This document shows, one piece after another, positions 37,044 through 46,129 of a DNA stretch of 64,000 nucleotides; the stretch's first letter is position 1, and each line of letters starts with the position of its first letter. The stretch is taken from NCBI GenBank assembly GCA_028715055.1, contig JAQTLE010000002.1:248001-312000 (forward strand), in the 5' to 3' direction. Under the pieces are notes generated by a model, which worked only from the letters and a program-made list of their open reading frames with translations, was not told where the DNA came from and did not search any database. The translations under genes and the position numbers were made by a program. Source of the DNA: Sulfurovaceae bacterium (GTDB lineage: Bacteria > Campylobacterota > Campylobacteria > Campylobacterales > Sulfurovaceae).

Positions 37044-38132
37044 TTAAGATTCCTTTTTTATATTTTGCCATTCCTTGGCTAAACGACCCAGTAAATAATC
37101 ACTTGAAGCTACTCTCAAATCTTTTGATATATCCTGCCCTGTAGAAAAATAATAAAGCGGTATTTGGCAGGTACGTAAAAAATCGACCAAAACACTTATG
37201 CTGGAGGTTTCATCAAATTTGGTTATTATTAGATAATCCGGACTCAAAAAAGAAAAATGCTCATACATATTATTTAGATCCTCTTTTTTTAGAGTTGCAT
37301 TTAAAACCAAAACTATAGACACAGGATAATTAGGAGCCTCTTTAATAAACGAAACGGTTTCCAAAAGTCTATCTGTATCAAAAGGTGATATTCCTCCGGT
37401 ATCTACAAAAATCAATTCTTTGTCTTTAAATATGTCTAATTGACTGGAAAATTCAATAATATCTTCAATATCGACACAATCGATACTCATTTGACTAGAA
37501 TAGCCCTCAAGCTGTTTATTGGCTGCCATGCGATAATGATCAAGATTTATAAATGCCATATTTGATGGATCTATTTTATTTTTATAGTAATTTGCCATTT
37601 TTGCAATTGCTGTAGTTTTGCCCACTCCTGTTGGCCCAACCATCATAATGATTTTAGGTGGCTGTTTTTCATCTTCAGAAAAAAGAAGCGAAGCATCAAG
37701 TTCATCAAGTATATAATGAATAATAAGATTTTTATCCTGTTCCAATTCATTTTCTACTAAAATTTTAGAAATTTCTTCCAACCATTTGGTATCCATTCCT
37801 TCCGATTGCAGCTCTTGTTTTATAATGTCTATGTGTGACTTGTTGGCAATATCTTTGTTTCTTATTGCGTCAAATTTATCCAATTCCTGTTCAAGTTCTT
37901 CGATTTCTTTTAAAAATACATCTTTATCGGCTAAATTAATCTTCTGATTAACATGTATATTATTATTTAAATCTATTGGGTTTTGAATGGGATTAAAAGT
38001 TATCGCATATCTGGTCTTATTAATATTTTTTATTTGCCTGGTAGAAATAAAATCTACACCATTAGGATATTTTGACATTATATGCCTATAGAGCGTATCA
38101 ATATTATTACCCAAAAAAGTCTCTTTTTGCAT
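37044..38132 (-). CDS. flhF: Flagellar biosynthesis SRP-type GTPase
   Basis: A 362-residue FlhF. The N-terminal ~100 residues are family-specific; the NG domain begins IIMMVGPTGVGKTTAIAK (G1), with DTGG (G3) and TKFDE (G4). Polar flagellar number and placement depend on FlhF in Campylobacterota. Its start codon directly follows the folK stop. No flhG is adjacent. Confidence 0.94.
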   Translation of the reverse strand: MQKETFLGNNIDTLYRHIMSKYPNGVDFISTRQIKNINKTRYAITFNPIQNPIDLNNNIHVNQKINLADKDVFLKEIEELEQELDKFDAIRNKDIANKSHIDIIKQELQSEGMDTKWLEEISKILVENELEQDKNLIIHYILDELDASLLFSEDEKQPPKIIMMVGPTGVGKTTAIAKMANYYKNKIDPSNMAFINLDHYRMAANKQLEGYSSQMSIDCVDIEDIIEFSSQLDIFKDKELIFVDTGGISPFDTDRLLETVSFIKEAPNYPVSIVLVLNATLKKEDLNNMYEHFSFLSPDYLIITKFDETSSISVLVDFLRTCQIPLYYFSTGQDISKDLRVASSDYLLGRLAKEWQNIKKES

Positions 38133-38621
38133 TCAAATACCTTTCATCCACTCCAGCGGCATAAGCACCGAAGATCTTGTCGTCCAAAAAGGATGAGGCA
38201 GGATAAGCTTTGGCGTGACCATTGTTCTCTTCGCATATTTTATCATATCTATATCCAAAGTTCTAGGCGCATTTTTAAAGCTTCGTTTTCTGCCAAATTG
38301 CTTTTCTATTCTTAGTATATAATCCAACAGCTCATGAGGGGTTAGGTATGTTTTAATAAGTATCAAAGCATTATAAAAATCAGGCTGATCAGCATAACCA
38401 AAAGGTGGATTTCGTAAGATAGGAGACGTTTGAACTATAGCCACAAATGGCGAACGCCGCAAATACCAATATAAACGTTCAAAACGTCTGACCACATCTC
38501 CAACATTGCCGCCTATACCAAGCAATACCTTGTGTCCTTTGATATCATTGTGGTTAAACCATGGATATAGCGGTGTTGTTATCTTGCTATGATCATCATC
38601 CAATATTTTTATTTTACGCAC
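38133..38621 (-). CDS. folK: HPPK, 6-hydroxymethyl-7,8-dihydropterin pyrophosphokinase
   Basis: A 162-residue HPPK of folate synthesis. Motifs are LLGIGGNVGD, the pterin-binding NPPFGYADQPDFYNALI and the metal-binding RTLDIDMI. It overlaps the upstream peptidase gene by eight bases and abuts flhF. Confidence 0.94.
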   Translation of the reverse strand: MRKIKILDDDHSKITTPLYPWFNHNDIKGHKVLLGIGGNVGDVVRRFERLYWYLRRSPFVAIVQTSPILRNPPFGYADQPDFYNALILIKTYLTPHELLDYILRIEKQFGRKRSFKNAPRTLDIDMIKYAKRTMVTPKLILPHPFWTTRSSVLMPLEWMKGI

Positions 38622-39639
38622 CCAAAATCTCCGCTCGGCCGTCTTTAATTGCTATAGTATCTTCTATTCTCACTCCAAATTCATTCAAGAAGTAAATTCC
38701 GGGTTCAATAGTAAATACCATACCATCTTCTATTATGGTATCTGATTTGGATGAAATAATCGGCAATTCATGGATATCCAGCCCTACTCCGTGTCCGGTG
38801 GAATGCACAAAATAATCACCATAACCGGCATCTGATATTATATTTCTAGCTATTGCATCTACTTCGCAAGATTTCATACCGCTGCGTAATCGTGATATAG
38901 CTTCATCATGCGCCTTACGGACAATATCATATACTTTTTGTAATCTTGAAGAGTTAAAATGCTGCATGGTGCCACTATGCATCTCATGATTTACAAAAAT
39001 AGTTCTTGTTCTATCTGAGCAATATCTTTCAAATTTAAGTCCGGCATCTATAAGAAGCAAATCATTATGTTTCAAAACATCATAAGTAGACATAGCATGC
39101 GGTTTGGCAGCATTTGCATTTATTGCAACGATCGGTTCAAAACTTAGATCATATATGCCTCTATAACTTAAATGCTCTTTTGCATGATAAGTAAGAGCAA
39201 ATTCATCAAGCCCGATCCCGTTGCTTTGCAGGGCAGCTGTAAAATTATCAAAAGCATTAGCGCCTAATTTTGCTGCTTGATATAATTTATTGACTTCTGA
39301 GCTATTTTTTATAATTCGTTTTTTTCGTGAAAAATCATGGCCTACATGAAAAAGACTTTCTATGTCGGAAGATATAGAAGTAAAGTCTGCTACGCTCCAT
39401 TCATGCGGATCAAATATAATATTTTTAATATTATTAGATCTGATAAGATTTTTTGCCACATTGATGATATCTCTATCTATCAATATATCCACGCCCCTAG
39501 CATACTCTTTGGCTTCTATCTCATATCTTCCGTCGGTAATAAAAAAAGATTCGCTGCCAAGCTTTAAATATATAGCATGATCACAACTATATCCACACTC
39601 ATAAAAAATTGCGTTTTCATTTTTGAGGATATAATTCAT
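38614..39639 (-). CDS. M24 family Xaa-Pro-type aminopeptidase
   Basis: A 341-residue pita-bread metallopeptidase. The N-terminal creatinase-like domain is followed by the M24 domain with metal ligands in LIDAGLKFERYCSDRTRT, HSTGHGVGLDIHE, FTIEPGI and FGVRIEDTI. It probably removes residues before proline (PepQ or PepP-like). It lies six bases downstream of aroQ. Confidence 0.93.
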   Translation of the reverse strand: MNYILKNENAIFYECGYSCDHAIYLKLGSESFFITDGRYEIEAKEYARGVDILIDRDIINVAKNLIRSNNIKNIIFDPHEWSVADFTSISSDIESLFHVGHDFSRKKRIIKNSSEVNKLYQAAKLGANAFDNFTAALQSNGIGLDEFALTYHAKEHLSYRGIYDLSFEPIVAINANAAKPHAMSTYDVLKHNDLLLIDAGLKFERYCSDRTRTIFVNHEMHSGTMQHFNSSRLQKVYDIVRKAHDEAISRLRSGMKSCEVDAIARNIISDAGYGDYFVHSTGHGVGLDIHELPIISSKSDTIIEDGMVFTIEPGIYFLNEFGVRIEDTIAIKDGRAEILGA

Positions 39640-39645
39640 AATATA

Positions 39646-40128
39646 TTATTCTTTTGAGGCTTTTGCCTTTTGTCTTGCTTGTTTGAGAGCTTCTAGTTCA
39701 CCAAGAATTTGTATCATTCCTATCATTGCCAAATGATATCCATATGGTCCCATTCCCAAAATTTGACCTGCACATACCGGAGCGGTTAAAGATATATGTC
39801 TAAATTCTTCTCTTTGATGAATATTTGATAAATGTACTTCAATAGTAGGAATATTAACTGCTGCGATCGCATCTCTAATAGCAATAGAAGTATGTGTGTA
39901 TGCTGCCGGATTGATTATAATTCCATCGCTATCACCCAAACATTCTTGTATGCGATCTACTATCTCGCCTTCTAGGTTACTTTGAAAAAAATCTATTTCT
40001 ATATTGTTTTGTTTTGCGATTTGTTCCATTTGGTTGTGAATATTTTCTAGCTTCATATTACCATATATACCTTGTTCGCGAACACCCAACATATTTAAAT
40101 TTGGACCTTGTATAACTGTGATTTTCAT
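39646..40128 (-). CDS. aroQ: 3-dehydroquinate dehydratase, type II
   Basis: A 160-residue Aro[18 protein letters not shown] contains the catalytic Tyr, [15 protein letters not shown] the substrate-binding stretch and [14 protein letters not shown] the catalytic His region. It converts 3-dehydroquinate to 3-dehydroshikimate. It is the first gene of the minus-strand flhF cluster and is divergent from the deaminase gene. Confidence 0.96.
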   Translation of the reverse strand: MKITVIQGPNLNMLGVREQGIYGNMKLENIHNQMEQIAKQNNIEIDFFQSNLEGEIVDRIQECLGDSDGIIINPAAYTHTSIAIRDAIAAVNIPTIEVHLSNIHQREEFRHISLTAPVCAGQILGMGPYGYHLAMIGMIQILGELEALKQARQKAKASKE

Positions 40129-40203
40129 TTGTAACTACCTCTTATAAATATTTTAGTATGATTGTATCAAAATAGTATTAAACCTCCATTTATTAGGATA
40201 ATA

Positions 40204-41412
40204 ATGAACATTATAGAAGCAGATTACATATATATTCAAGGAGAATATATAAATCGCAAAGCCATTGCTTTTGATAAAACCATAAAAGCAATTGATACAA
40301 AAGAAAACCTGCTGGCACTATATCCAGATGCCACGATTCACACAACACCGCCAAACTCTGTTATATATCCTGGATTTATCAATACCCATGTGCATATAGA
40401 ATTTTCATCCAACAAAACTACCCTAACCTATGGTTCTTTTATAAAATGGTTAAGCTCCGTTATGACAAATGCATCAAAAACTTCTTCATGTGACAATAGC
40501 GCTATGGAAAATGCATGCAATGAAATGCTAAAAAGCGGAATTACAGGTTTTGGGGCCATAAGTAGCTATGGTGTTGATCTTAATGTATGCATTAATACGC
40601 CTCAAAGAGTTGTGTATTTTAATGAAATAGTCGGAAGTAATGAAGGCATGATCGATATCAACTATGAATCTTTTGAATACAGAACGAAATTATCACAAAA
40701 ATATGCTTCGGATAATTTCATACCTGCTGTGTCTATACATTCTGCATATTCTACGCATAAAACACTCATAAATAAAGCAATATCGTATGCAAAAGAAAAT
40801 AAACTTTTACTTACAGCTCATCTTTTGGAAAGTCCAGGTGAGCGAGAATGGCTTACAAATGCTTCCGGAGATTTTTATGAATTTTATAAAAATTTTATAG
40901 GAGTAGAGAAACCTGCAAATACACTTGATGAATTTTTAAAAGCTTTTGATGACACACCTACCCATTTTATTCATTGCGTTCAAGCAACTAAAAAAGAGTT
41001 GGATATGCTCAAAGTAAAAGGTCATTCCATAGCTCATTGTCCGCGTTCGAACAGAATGCTAGGATGCGGCAGATTATCTATAGAGGATGTAAAGGCACCA
41101 TTTAGTGTAGCTACAGACGGGTTAAGCTCGAATTGGTCATTAAATATATTCGATGAGCTTAGAGCTGCGCTTATGATGCATTATCATATTCCTCTTCATG
41201 AATTATCAGTTCAACTCATAAATAGCGTTACATCTATTCCGGCAAAAATATTTGGCTTAAATTGTGGTATTATTGCACCACAAAAATTGTCAGATTTTTG
41301 TATAATAACATTACCCGATACGCCAGTTTCATTGGAAGAAATTGCACTTTGGACTATTTTACATACAAAAGAAGCTACTAAAGTTTACATAGGAGGAAAA
41401 CAATATGTTTAA
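40204..41412 (+). CDS. Aminofutalosine deaminase-family amidohydrolase
   Basis: A 402-residue COG0402 amidohydrolase. ATG 40204 has AGGA five bases upstream and is preferred to ATG 40162. Metal ligands are in NTHVHIEF, LTAHLLESPGE, FIHCVQA and FSVATDGLSSN, with HCPRSNRMLG between. A COG0402 enzyme of this kind from Nitratiruptor, another campylobacterote, deaminates 6-aminodeoxyfutalosine in menaquinone synthesis; the same role is likely here. The sppA ATG overlaps its end by eight bases. Confidence 0.85.
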   Translation: MNIIEADYIYIQGEYINRKAIAFDKTIKAIDTKENLLALYPDATIHTTPPNSVIYPGFINTHVHIEFSSNKTTLTYGSFIKWLSSVMTNASKTSSCDNSAMENACNEMLKSGITGFGAISSYGVDLNVCINTPQRVVYFNEIVGSNEGMIDINYESFEYRTKLSQKYASDNFIPAVSIHSAYSTHKTLINKAISYAKENKLLLTAHLLESPGEREWLTNASGDFYEFYKNFIGVEKPANTLDEFLKAFDDTPTHFIHCVQATKKELDMLKVKGHSIAHCPRSNRMLGCGRLSIEDVKAPFSVATDGLSSNWSLNIFDELRAALMMHYHIPLHELSVQLINSVTSIPAKIFGLNCGIIAPQKLSDFCIITLPDTPVSLEEIALWTILHTKEATKVYIGGKQYV

Positions 41413-42259
41413 AACAATTGGTGATATATTAAAATGGATAGGTGATCATTTTTGGGGTATGATTTTTTTACTTATAGTGCTCATAATTATATGGCCGGCA
41501 GGCGAAGGACCTACCAGCAATGCCAATTTACAAGAAATTCAACTAAATGGCACCATAACCAATAGTGATGCTATACTAAAAGAGATAGAGGAAGCAAAAA
41601 AAAATCCGAAGATCAAGGGTATATTATTTTCTATAAACTCTCCAGGAGGTGCTGTAGCACCATCTATTGATATATCATATGCGATCAAAGATTTAGCGAC
41701 TAGCAAACCGGTTCTTGCATATGCTGGCGATGTAATGGCAAGCGGCGGTTATTACAGTTCCATATATGCCACTAAAATTATGGCGAATCCAGGTGCTACG
41801 GTGGGATCTATCGGAGTAATTATGGAGGGGGCAAACATAGAGCCTTTGATGCAAAAAATAGGCATCAAGTCACAAGTAGTCAAGCAAGGTACCTATAAAG
41901 AAATAGGCACAATGACTAGAGAATGGACACCTGTAGAAAGAGCTGAACTTGATAGACTCACTCATGATACATATGTACAATTTTTAAATGATGTTTCAAC
42001 AGCAAGAAAACTAAATCCGGCAAATGCTTCAAATTTTGCAGATGCTCATGTATTTTCAGCTGCTAGAGCAAAAAATGTTGGCTTAGTTGACATGATAGGT
42101 ACAAAACAACAGGCAAAAGCAGAAATAGCCAAAATGTCTAAAGTTGAAGAGCCGCAATGGAAAGAAAAAGATAAAATGGACCAATTCATAGATAAAATGA
42201 GTAGCCAAACTTCTGCGAAGATCTCTAGTTATTTGTTTGGGTTGAAAGCTACACTATAA
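41405..42259 (+). CDS. sppA: Signal peptide peptidase SppA (short type)
   Basis: A 284-residue membrane-anchored serine peptidase of the S49 family. One TM segment (about 18-33) is followed by a single protease domain: SPGGAVAPS, nucleophile Ser in DVMASGGYYSS and general-base Lys in QGTYKEIG. It cleaves leftover signal peptides in the membrane. It is coupled to the upstream deaminase gene. Confidence 0.93.
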   Translation: MFKTIGDILKWIGDHFWGMIFLLIVLIIIWPAGEGPTSNANLQEIQLNGTITNSDAILKEIEEAKKNPKIKGILFSINSPGGAVAPSIDISYAIKDLATSKPVLAYAGDVMASGGYYSSIYATKIMANPGATVGSIGVIMEGANIEPLMQKIGIKSQVVKQGTYKEIGTMTREWTPVERAELDRLTHDTYVQFLNDVSTARKLNPANASNFADAHVFSAARAKNVGLVDMIGTKQQAKAEIAKMSKVEEPQWKEKDKMDQFIDKMSSQTSAKISSYLFGLKATL

Positions 42260-42599
42260 GCAATATGTATCCACAACTTCCATGCTTTGCTTAGAAAACG
42301 ATGTTAAGCTCAGCATGGAGGGGAAAAGCAATCCTATAATTAATTATTGTCATTCTCGCCTCGTTCCATCGCTATTTATTTTACATAATGTATCATGACA
42401 ATGATACTCTGTTTAAGGCACTAATTCTAGCTTGTCACTACATCCAAAAACCTTTATTCAACCTTAATTTAATCAAATAAAACTTAATATTTGATAATTT
42501 ATAAAGTTTTTTACATTATAATTTCCTGTTTATTTATATCGGAGGATATTTTTTCTCCTTTAATAAAGTCAAAGTTACATAAGAAGAGAGGGACAAACC
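42260..42599. other. Intergenic stretch with palindromic repeat fragments
   Basis: About 340 bases without an ORF. It holds an inverted repeat with CCATGCT at 42280-42286 and AGCATGG at 42312-42318, and near 42359 the word CTCGTTCCA that recurs in the hairpins at 43275 and 59258. A GAGAGGG ribosome site near 42586 lies at the right end. Confidence 0.5.
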
Positions 42600-42611
42600 A
42601 TCGAATTACTA

Positions 42612-43220
42612 TTGTATATAATTATTATTTTTTTCGCTACTGCAATTTTAACTATCGCATCAATCAGATCAAAACTAACAATCTTTTCAAGATCAGCACT
42701 TACTTTGATCACCATACTATTCCTGAGCACTACAACTGCTCAAGCCGCTTATAGCCAAATAGCAAAACATGCCGGAATGGATAATAAAACATTTGAAATT
42801 ATCGTTAAGAAGATTGTCAAAGTAGAGTCTATAACTGGTGACTATCATGCTAGAAATCAAAAAAGTGGCGCCTACGGACGCTACCAGATCATGCCACAAA
42901 CAGCTAAACTCTATGCAAAAAATCTGGGCATACCTTACGGTACATGGAAACTGCCCCCAAATCAGGACAGAATATTCCAAGCCATTCTCAAAGATAATAT
43001 CTACTCATTAAAAAGCAACGGGATTCAGATCACTGCCTTTACTATCTACGGTTCGCATCAACAGGGTGCAGGCGGTTTTGCTGTAATTATGAAAAACAAG
43101 AAGCTTACAAAACAGATTGAAAGAAATATACGAAATAACCTTCCGGAAAAACTGAGAAAAACAGACAGTTCAAGACTCGCAATGGTATGGAAGAACTATT
43201 GGCAGAAAGAACTTGCCTAA
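42612..43220 (+). CDS. Lysozyme-like SLT-domain transglycosylase
   Basis: A 202-residue exported protein. Two hydrophobic stretches (about 2-20 and 28-46, the latter ending AQA) precede a transglycosylase domain with catalytic Glu in KVESITGDYH and AYGRYQIMPQTA. The TTG at 42612 is 20 bases from the GAGAGGG site; an ATC in the same frame at 42600 is spaced better, so the start is uncertain. The small VirB1/TrbN-like form and its position between palindromes suggest an acquired gene. Confidence 0.8.
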   Translation: MYIIIIFFATAILTIASIRSKLTIFSRSALTLITILFLSTTTAQAAYSQIAKHAGMDNKTFEIIVKKIVKVESITGDYHARNQKSGAYGRYQIMPQTAKLYAKNLGIPYGTWKLPPNQDRIFQAILKDNIYSLKSNGIQITAFTIYGSHQQGAGGFAVIMKNKKLTKQIERNIRNNLPEKLRKTDSSRLAMVWKNYWQKELA

Positions 43221-43274
43221 GCTGCGAACTTTTTGTTAATTAAAAATCTCGATCTTGTTTCACAATGCTTTTCT

Positions 43275-43304
43275 CTCGTTCCACCTCTCCAAAGGTGGAA
43301 CGAG
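43275..43304. repeat. Palindromic element with 12-bp perfect stem
   Basis: CTCGTTCCACCT, loop CTCCAA, AGGTGGAACGAG. The same CTCGTTCCA core appears near 42359 and in the hairpin at 59258. This resembles the common mobile palindromic units of bacterial intergenic DNA. It may also act as the end of the transglycosylase transcript. Confidence 0.65.
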
Positions 43305-43326
43305 TTAAAAATTAATTCTAGCAGCG

Positions 43327-43359
43327 ATGGGAGACGGGGGGCACACCCCTATCTCCCAT
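43327..43359 (-). terminator. Hairpin after the CNNM gene
   Basis: ATGGGAGA pairs with TCTCCCAT, with an inner GGGG/CCCC stem. It begins directly after the stop of the minus-strand CNNM gene. A T-rich stretch follows on the minus strand only after about 15 bases. Confidence 0.5.
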
Positions 43360-44445
43360 TTATTTCGTCAAGATCTTTTCTTTTTTCTTTTTTTCCAACA
43401 ACATTCTGTTTTGAATATTTTTATTTTTGGTTTTAGCAAAAACTTGCATATCCTCTACTTCATCCATCTCATCTACTATTTCAACACCTAGCAAAACTTC
43501 TATGACATCTTCTAGTGTAACGACTCCTGCTGTTTGTCCGTAGCTATCCTGTACAATAAACAAGTGTGTTTTTCGTTTAATGAACATATCCATAAGCATA
43601 GAAACAGGAATATTTTCTGAAACCCGGTGAGGCTCTATAGATATATCTCTTAGTTTAGTAGAATCCCTCTCTTCTACGCTTTCTTCGAGTATAGATTGAT
43701 TTAGAACTATTCCTACTATATTATCTATAGTCTCATCATAGATAGGCAATCTAGAATGTATATACATACGATCATCTTCTATTGCCTCTTCTACGGTAGT
43801 ATCTTTTTGAAAGGCAACAACAACGCTTCTAGGCGTCATAATATCTTTTGCTTTAATATGTTTTAATTTAAGGAGATTTTCTATTAAATGACTTTCTTTG
43901 CTTTGAATAGAACCCTCTCTTTCTCCCATAGCAACAACTGCCATGATCTCATCTCTGGTGAAATCGCTGCTTTGCTTTTTGCCTTTTGATATAAAATTGG
44001 TAATATGAGTAGATAGCCATACAAACGGATAAGTTACCTTCATTAGAAACTCTATAAAAAAAGCAGCAGGTATGAGCAATCTTTTCCAGTAAATTGCGCC
44101 TATTGTCTTAGGAATTATTTCTGATATATAAAGTATAGATAAAGTTAATACAAAAGCGGTTACTGCTTGCATATCGGAGTCAAATATTTTTTGTGCCTGA
44201 GCACCGACAGCAGTTGCGCCCATAGTTTGTGCAAAAGTATTAAAAGTTAATATAGAAGAAATCGGTCTGTCTATATTTGACTTTAATCTTTTCAAAGTGT
44301 GTACGGCTTCGCCATGAATATCTTTTGAGAGTGTCTCTATGTATGAATTTGTACTAGATAGAAGAACTGCTTCTAGTATAGAACAAATAAAAGCTACGGA
44401 AAGTGCGAGAAAAAAATAAGTTAGTAGTAGTGTCATGCTTGACAC
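43360..44445 (-). CDS. CNNM/CorB-type membrane protein (DUF21 plus CBS pair)
   Basis: A 361-residue protein. Residues 1-170 form a DUF21 membrane domain with three to four segments (first LLLTYFFLALSVAFICSILEA). Two CBS domains follow (MTPRSVVVAF, HSRLPIYDE, VTLEDVIEVLLG). The C-terminal CorC_HlyC domain common in this family is absent; the tail is short and Lys-rich. Such proteins are linked to Mg2+ or Co2+ transport. The old hemolysin label is not supported by mechanism. Confidence 0.9.
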   Translation of the reverse strand: MSSMTLLLTYFFLALSVAFICSILEAVLLSSTNSYIETLSKDIHGEAVHTLKRLKSNIDRPISSILTFNTFAQTMGATAVGAQAQKIFDSDMQAVTAFVLTLSILYISEIIPKTIGAIYWKRLLIPAAFFIEFLMKVTYPFVWLSTHITNFISKGKKQSSDFTRDEIMAVVAMGEREGSIQSKESHLIENLLKLKHIKAKDIMTPRSVVVAFQKDTTVEEAIEDDRMYIHSRLPIYDETIDNIVGIVLNQSILEESVEERDSTKLRDISIEPHRVSENIPVSMLMDMFIKRKTHLFIVQDSYGQTAGVVTLEDVIEVLLGVEIVDEMDEVEDMQVFAKTKNKNIQNRMLLEKKKKEKILTK

Positions 44446-44530
44446 CTATTGAAATTTGTAGCGGTTAAGCACCTATGGTCTACATCATTTGTATTCATTA
44501 AGGCAGTGTCCTTGGTTAGGTTGTTGGATT

Positions 44531-44560
44531 ATTCTACAAAAGTAGAATTTTGTTATTATA
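44531..44560 (-). promoter_or_regulatory. TATAAT box and 5' stem-loop of the CNNM leader
   Basis: On the minus strand TATAAT (44560-44555) is followed seven bases later by the perfect stem ATTCTAC, loop TTTT, GTAGAAT (44548-44531). The hairpin would sit at the very 5' end of the transcript. A leader of about 100 bases, with AGGTG occurring twice, lies between it and the start codon; no known riboswitch class was recognised. Confidence 0.45.
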
Positions 44561-44595
44561 GCATAAAATATTTTCATAGATGAAAATATTTAAAA

Positions 44596-46125
44596 CTACA
44601 CAACCAATGCTTTAGCAAATTTCAATGCTTCTTCACTCTTTTGCTCTCCGCCTACAATGCGGGCTATTTCTTCTATGCGGTCATCTTTGCTTAAAACAAT
44701 AGCTTGACTTTTTTCAAAGTCTTTTGTTACCAAAATATGTTGATTCGCTTTTGATGCAAGATGTGGTTGATGCGATATGGCAAACACTTGATATACGTTT
44801 GAAAGTCTAACAAGCATATTGGCAATCGCTATCGATTCATCTCCGCTAACGTTGGCATCTATTTCATCCAATATCACTACGCCGTGTTGTTTTGAAGAAT
44901 GGGAGGTGCTTGATACCAAAAGTGCCAAACGCAAACGATTGAACTCACCACCACTCAATGTCGATATTTTTGAATTGCCAAGACTAAGGGTTATCTCATC
45001 TATACCTGATTCTGTCATGCTTGTAGTATGCAGATCAAAAAAAGCATTTGGTAATTTCAACTGTCCCAAAAGAGGATCTATGCGACTTTTTAGTGCTTTT
45101 ATCTCATTATTTCTGGCCACTGATATCGCGCTAGACAAAATATCCAGTGTTTTAATTTGATTTGATATAAATTGCTCTAATTGACTCTTGTCTTCTTCTA
45201 TATGTTTATAGCTATTTAGTTCTTCTATTTTTCTTGCTTTAAAATCTATAGCTTCTTCGATGGAACCATAGCGATTTTTTAAACTGCTAATAGCTTCTAT
45301 GCGATTAAGGACTGATTCTATATCCATCTCTTGAAGCTCATCATTAAATGCAGCCATTTCTTCGGTATCGACTCGAAGTTGATTAAAGGCATCAGCAAGC
45401 AAAGAACTATCTTTGTTTGTAATACGATAAAGCTCAAATACTTTATGTTCATAATCAAAAATACCTTGTATGCCATTAAGTGCATCTTTAAGCTTATCTA
45501 TGCGAGAAAGTTGTTGTTTTATTTCCAGCAACTCCTCATCTTCTCCTATTTTTGGGTTTATACTGTCAATTTTTTGTATTTCAAATATAGTCATCTCGAT
45601 CAGGCTAGCTATTTTTGCCTCTTTTGAATGAATCTCTTCAAGCTCTCTTTGTGCATTTTTAAGCTCATAGTATTTTTCTCTAAAAAAAGCCAATTTTTTT
45701 ATATATCCGTCATCAGATGATGCTATAGAACTATCTACAATAGATAATAAAACTTTGCTATCCAGTCCGCTTTTGTCTCGCACACTCAAATAACGCACAT
45801 ACGGAGAAAACATCTCTTCTAGTGATTTTTTTGGGATATTTTGGTCATTTAGATAATGCCTAACTTTGTCTTTTTTTAGCGATTTGACCACAAGCTCATC
45901 ATCGAGCATATATAGTTCACTTTGCATATTGTCGGGCTTATTTAGCGCTACTTCAGACATTGAAGCATAGCTTGGCATTGTATATCCAAAGCTAGAAAGC
46001 AATGCTCCCATTAGTACCGATTTTCCAGCTCCGCTTGGTCCTGTGATCACTACTAAGCCATCACTAAAATCTAACGATACTTTATCAAAAGCCACAAGTT
46101 CTTTTAACAACAATTTTTCTATCAT
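44596..46125 (-). CDS. recN: DNA repair protein RecN
   Basis: A 509-residue SMC-like ATPase. The start MIEKLLLKELVAFDKV at 46125 is chosen; a longer frame would overlap nadK. Walker A is GPSGAGKSVLMGALL, the long middle is coiled coil, and the C-terminal head has the ABC signature LSGGEFNRLRLALL and Walker B VVILDEIDANVSG. It acts in double-strand break repair. It starts five bases before the nadK stop region, as a shared operon. Confidence 0.93.
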   Translation of the reverse strand: MIEKLLLKELVAFDKVSLDFSDGLVVITGPSGAGKSVLMGALLSSFGYTMPSYASMSEVALNKPDNMQSELYMLDDELVVKSLKKDKVRHYLNDQNIPKKSLEEMFSPYVRYLSVRDKSGLDSKVLLSIVDSSIASSDDGYIKKLAFFREKYYELKNAQRELEEIHSKEAKIASLIEMTIFEIQKIDSINPKIGEDEELLEIKQQLSRIDKLKDALNGIQGIFDYEHKVFELYRITNKDSSLLADAFNQLRVDTEEMAAFNDELQEMDIESVLNRIEAISSLKNRYGSIEEAIDFKARKIEELNSYKHIEEDKSQLEQFISNQIKTLDILSSAISVARNNEIKALKSRIDPLLGQLKLPNAFFDLHTTSMTESGIDEITLSLGNSKISTLSGGEFNRLRLALLVSSTSHSSKQHGVVILDEIDANVSGDESIAIANMLVRLSNVYQVFAISHQPHLASKANQHILVTKDFEKSQAIVLSKDDRIEEIARIVGGEQKSEEALKFAKALVV

Positions 46126-46129
46126 GCGG

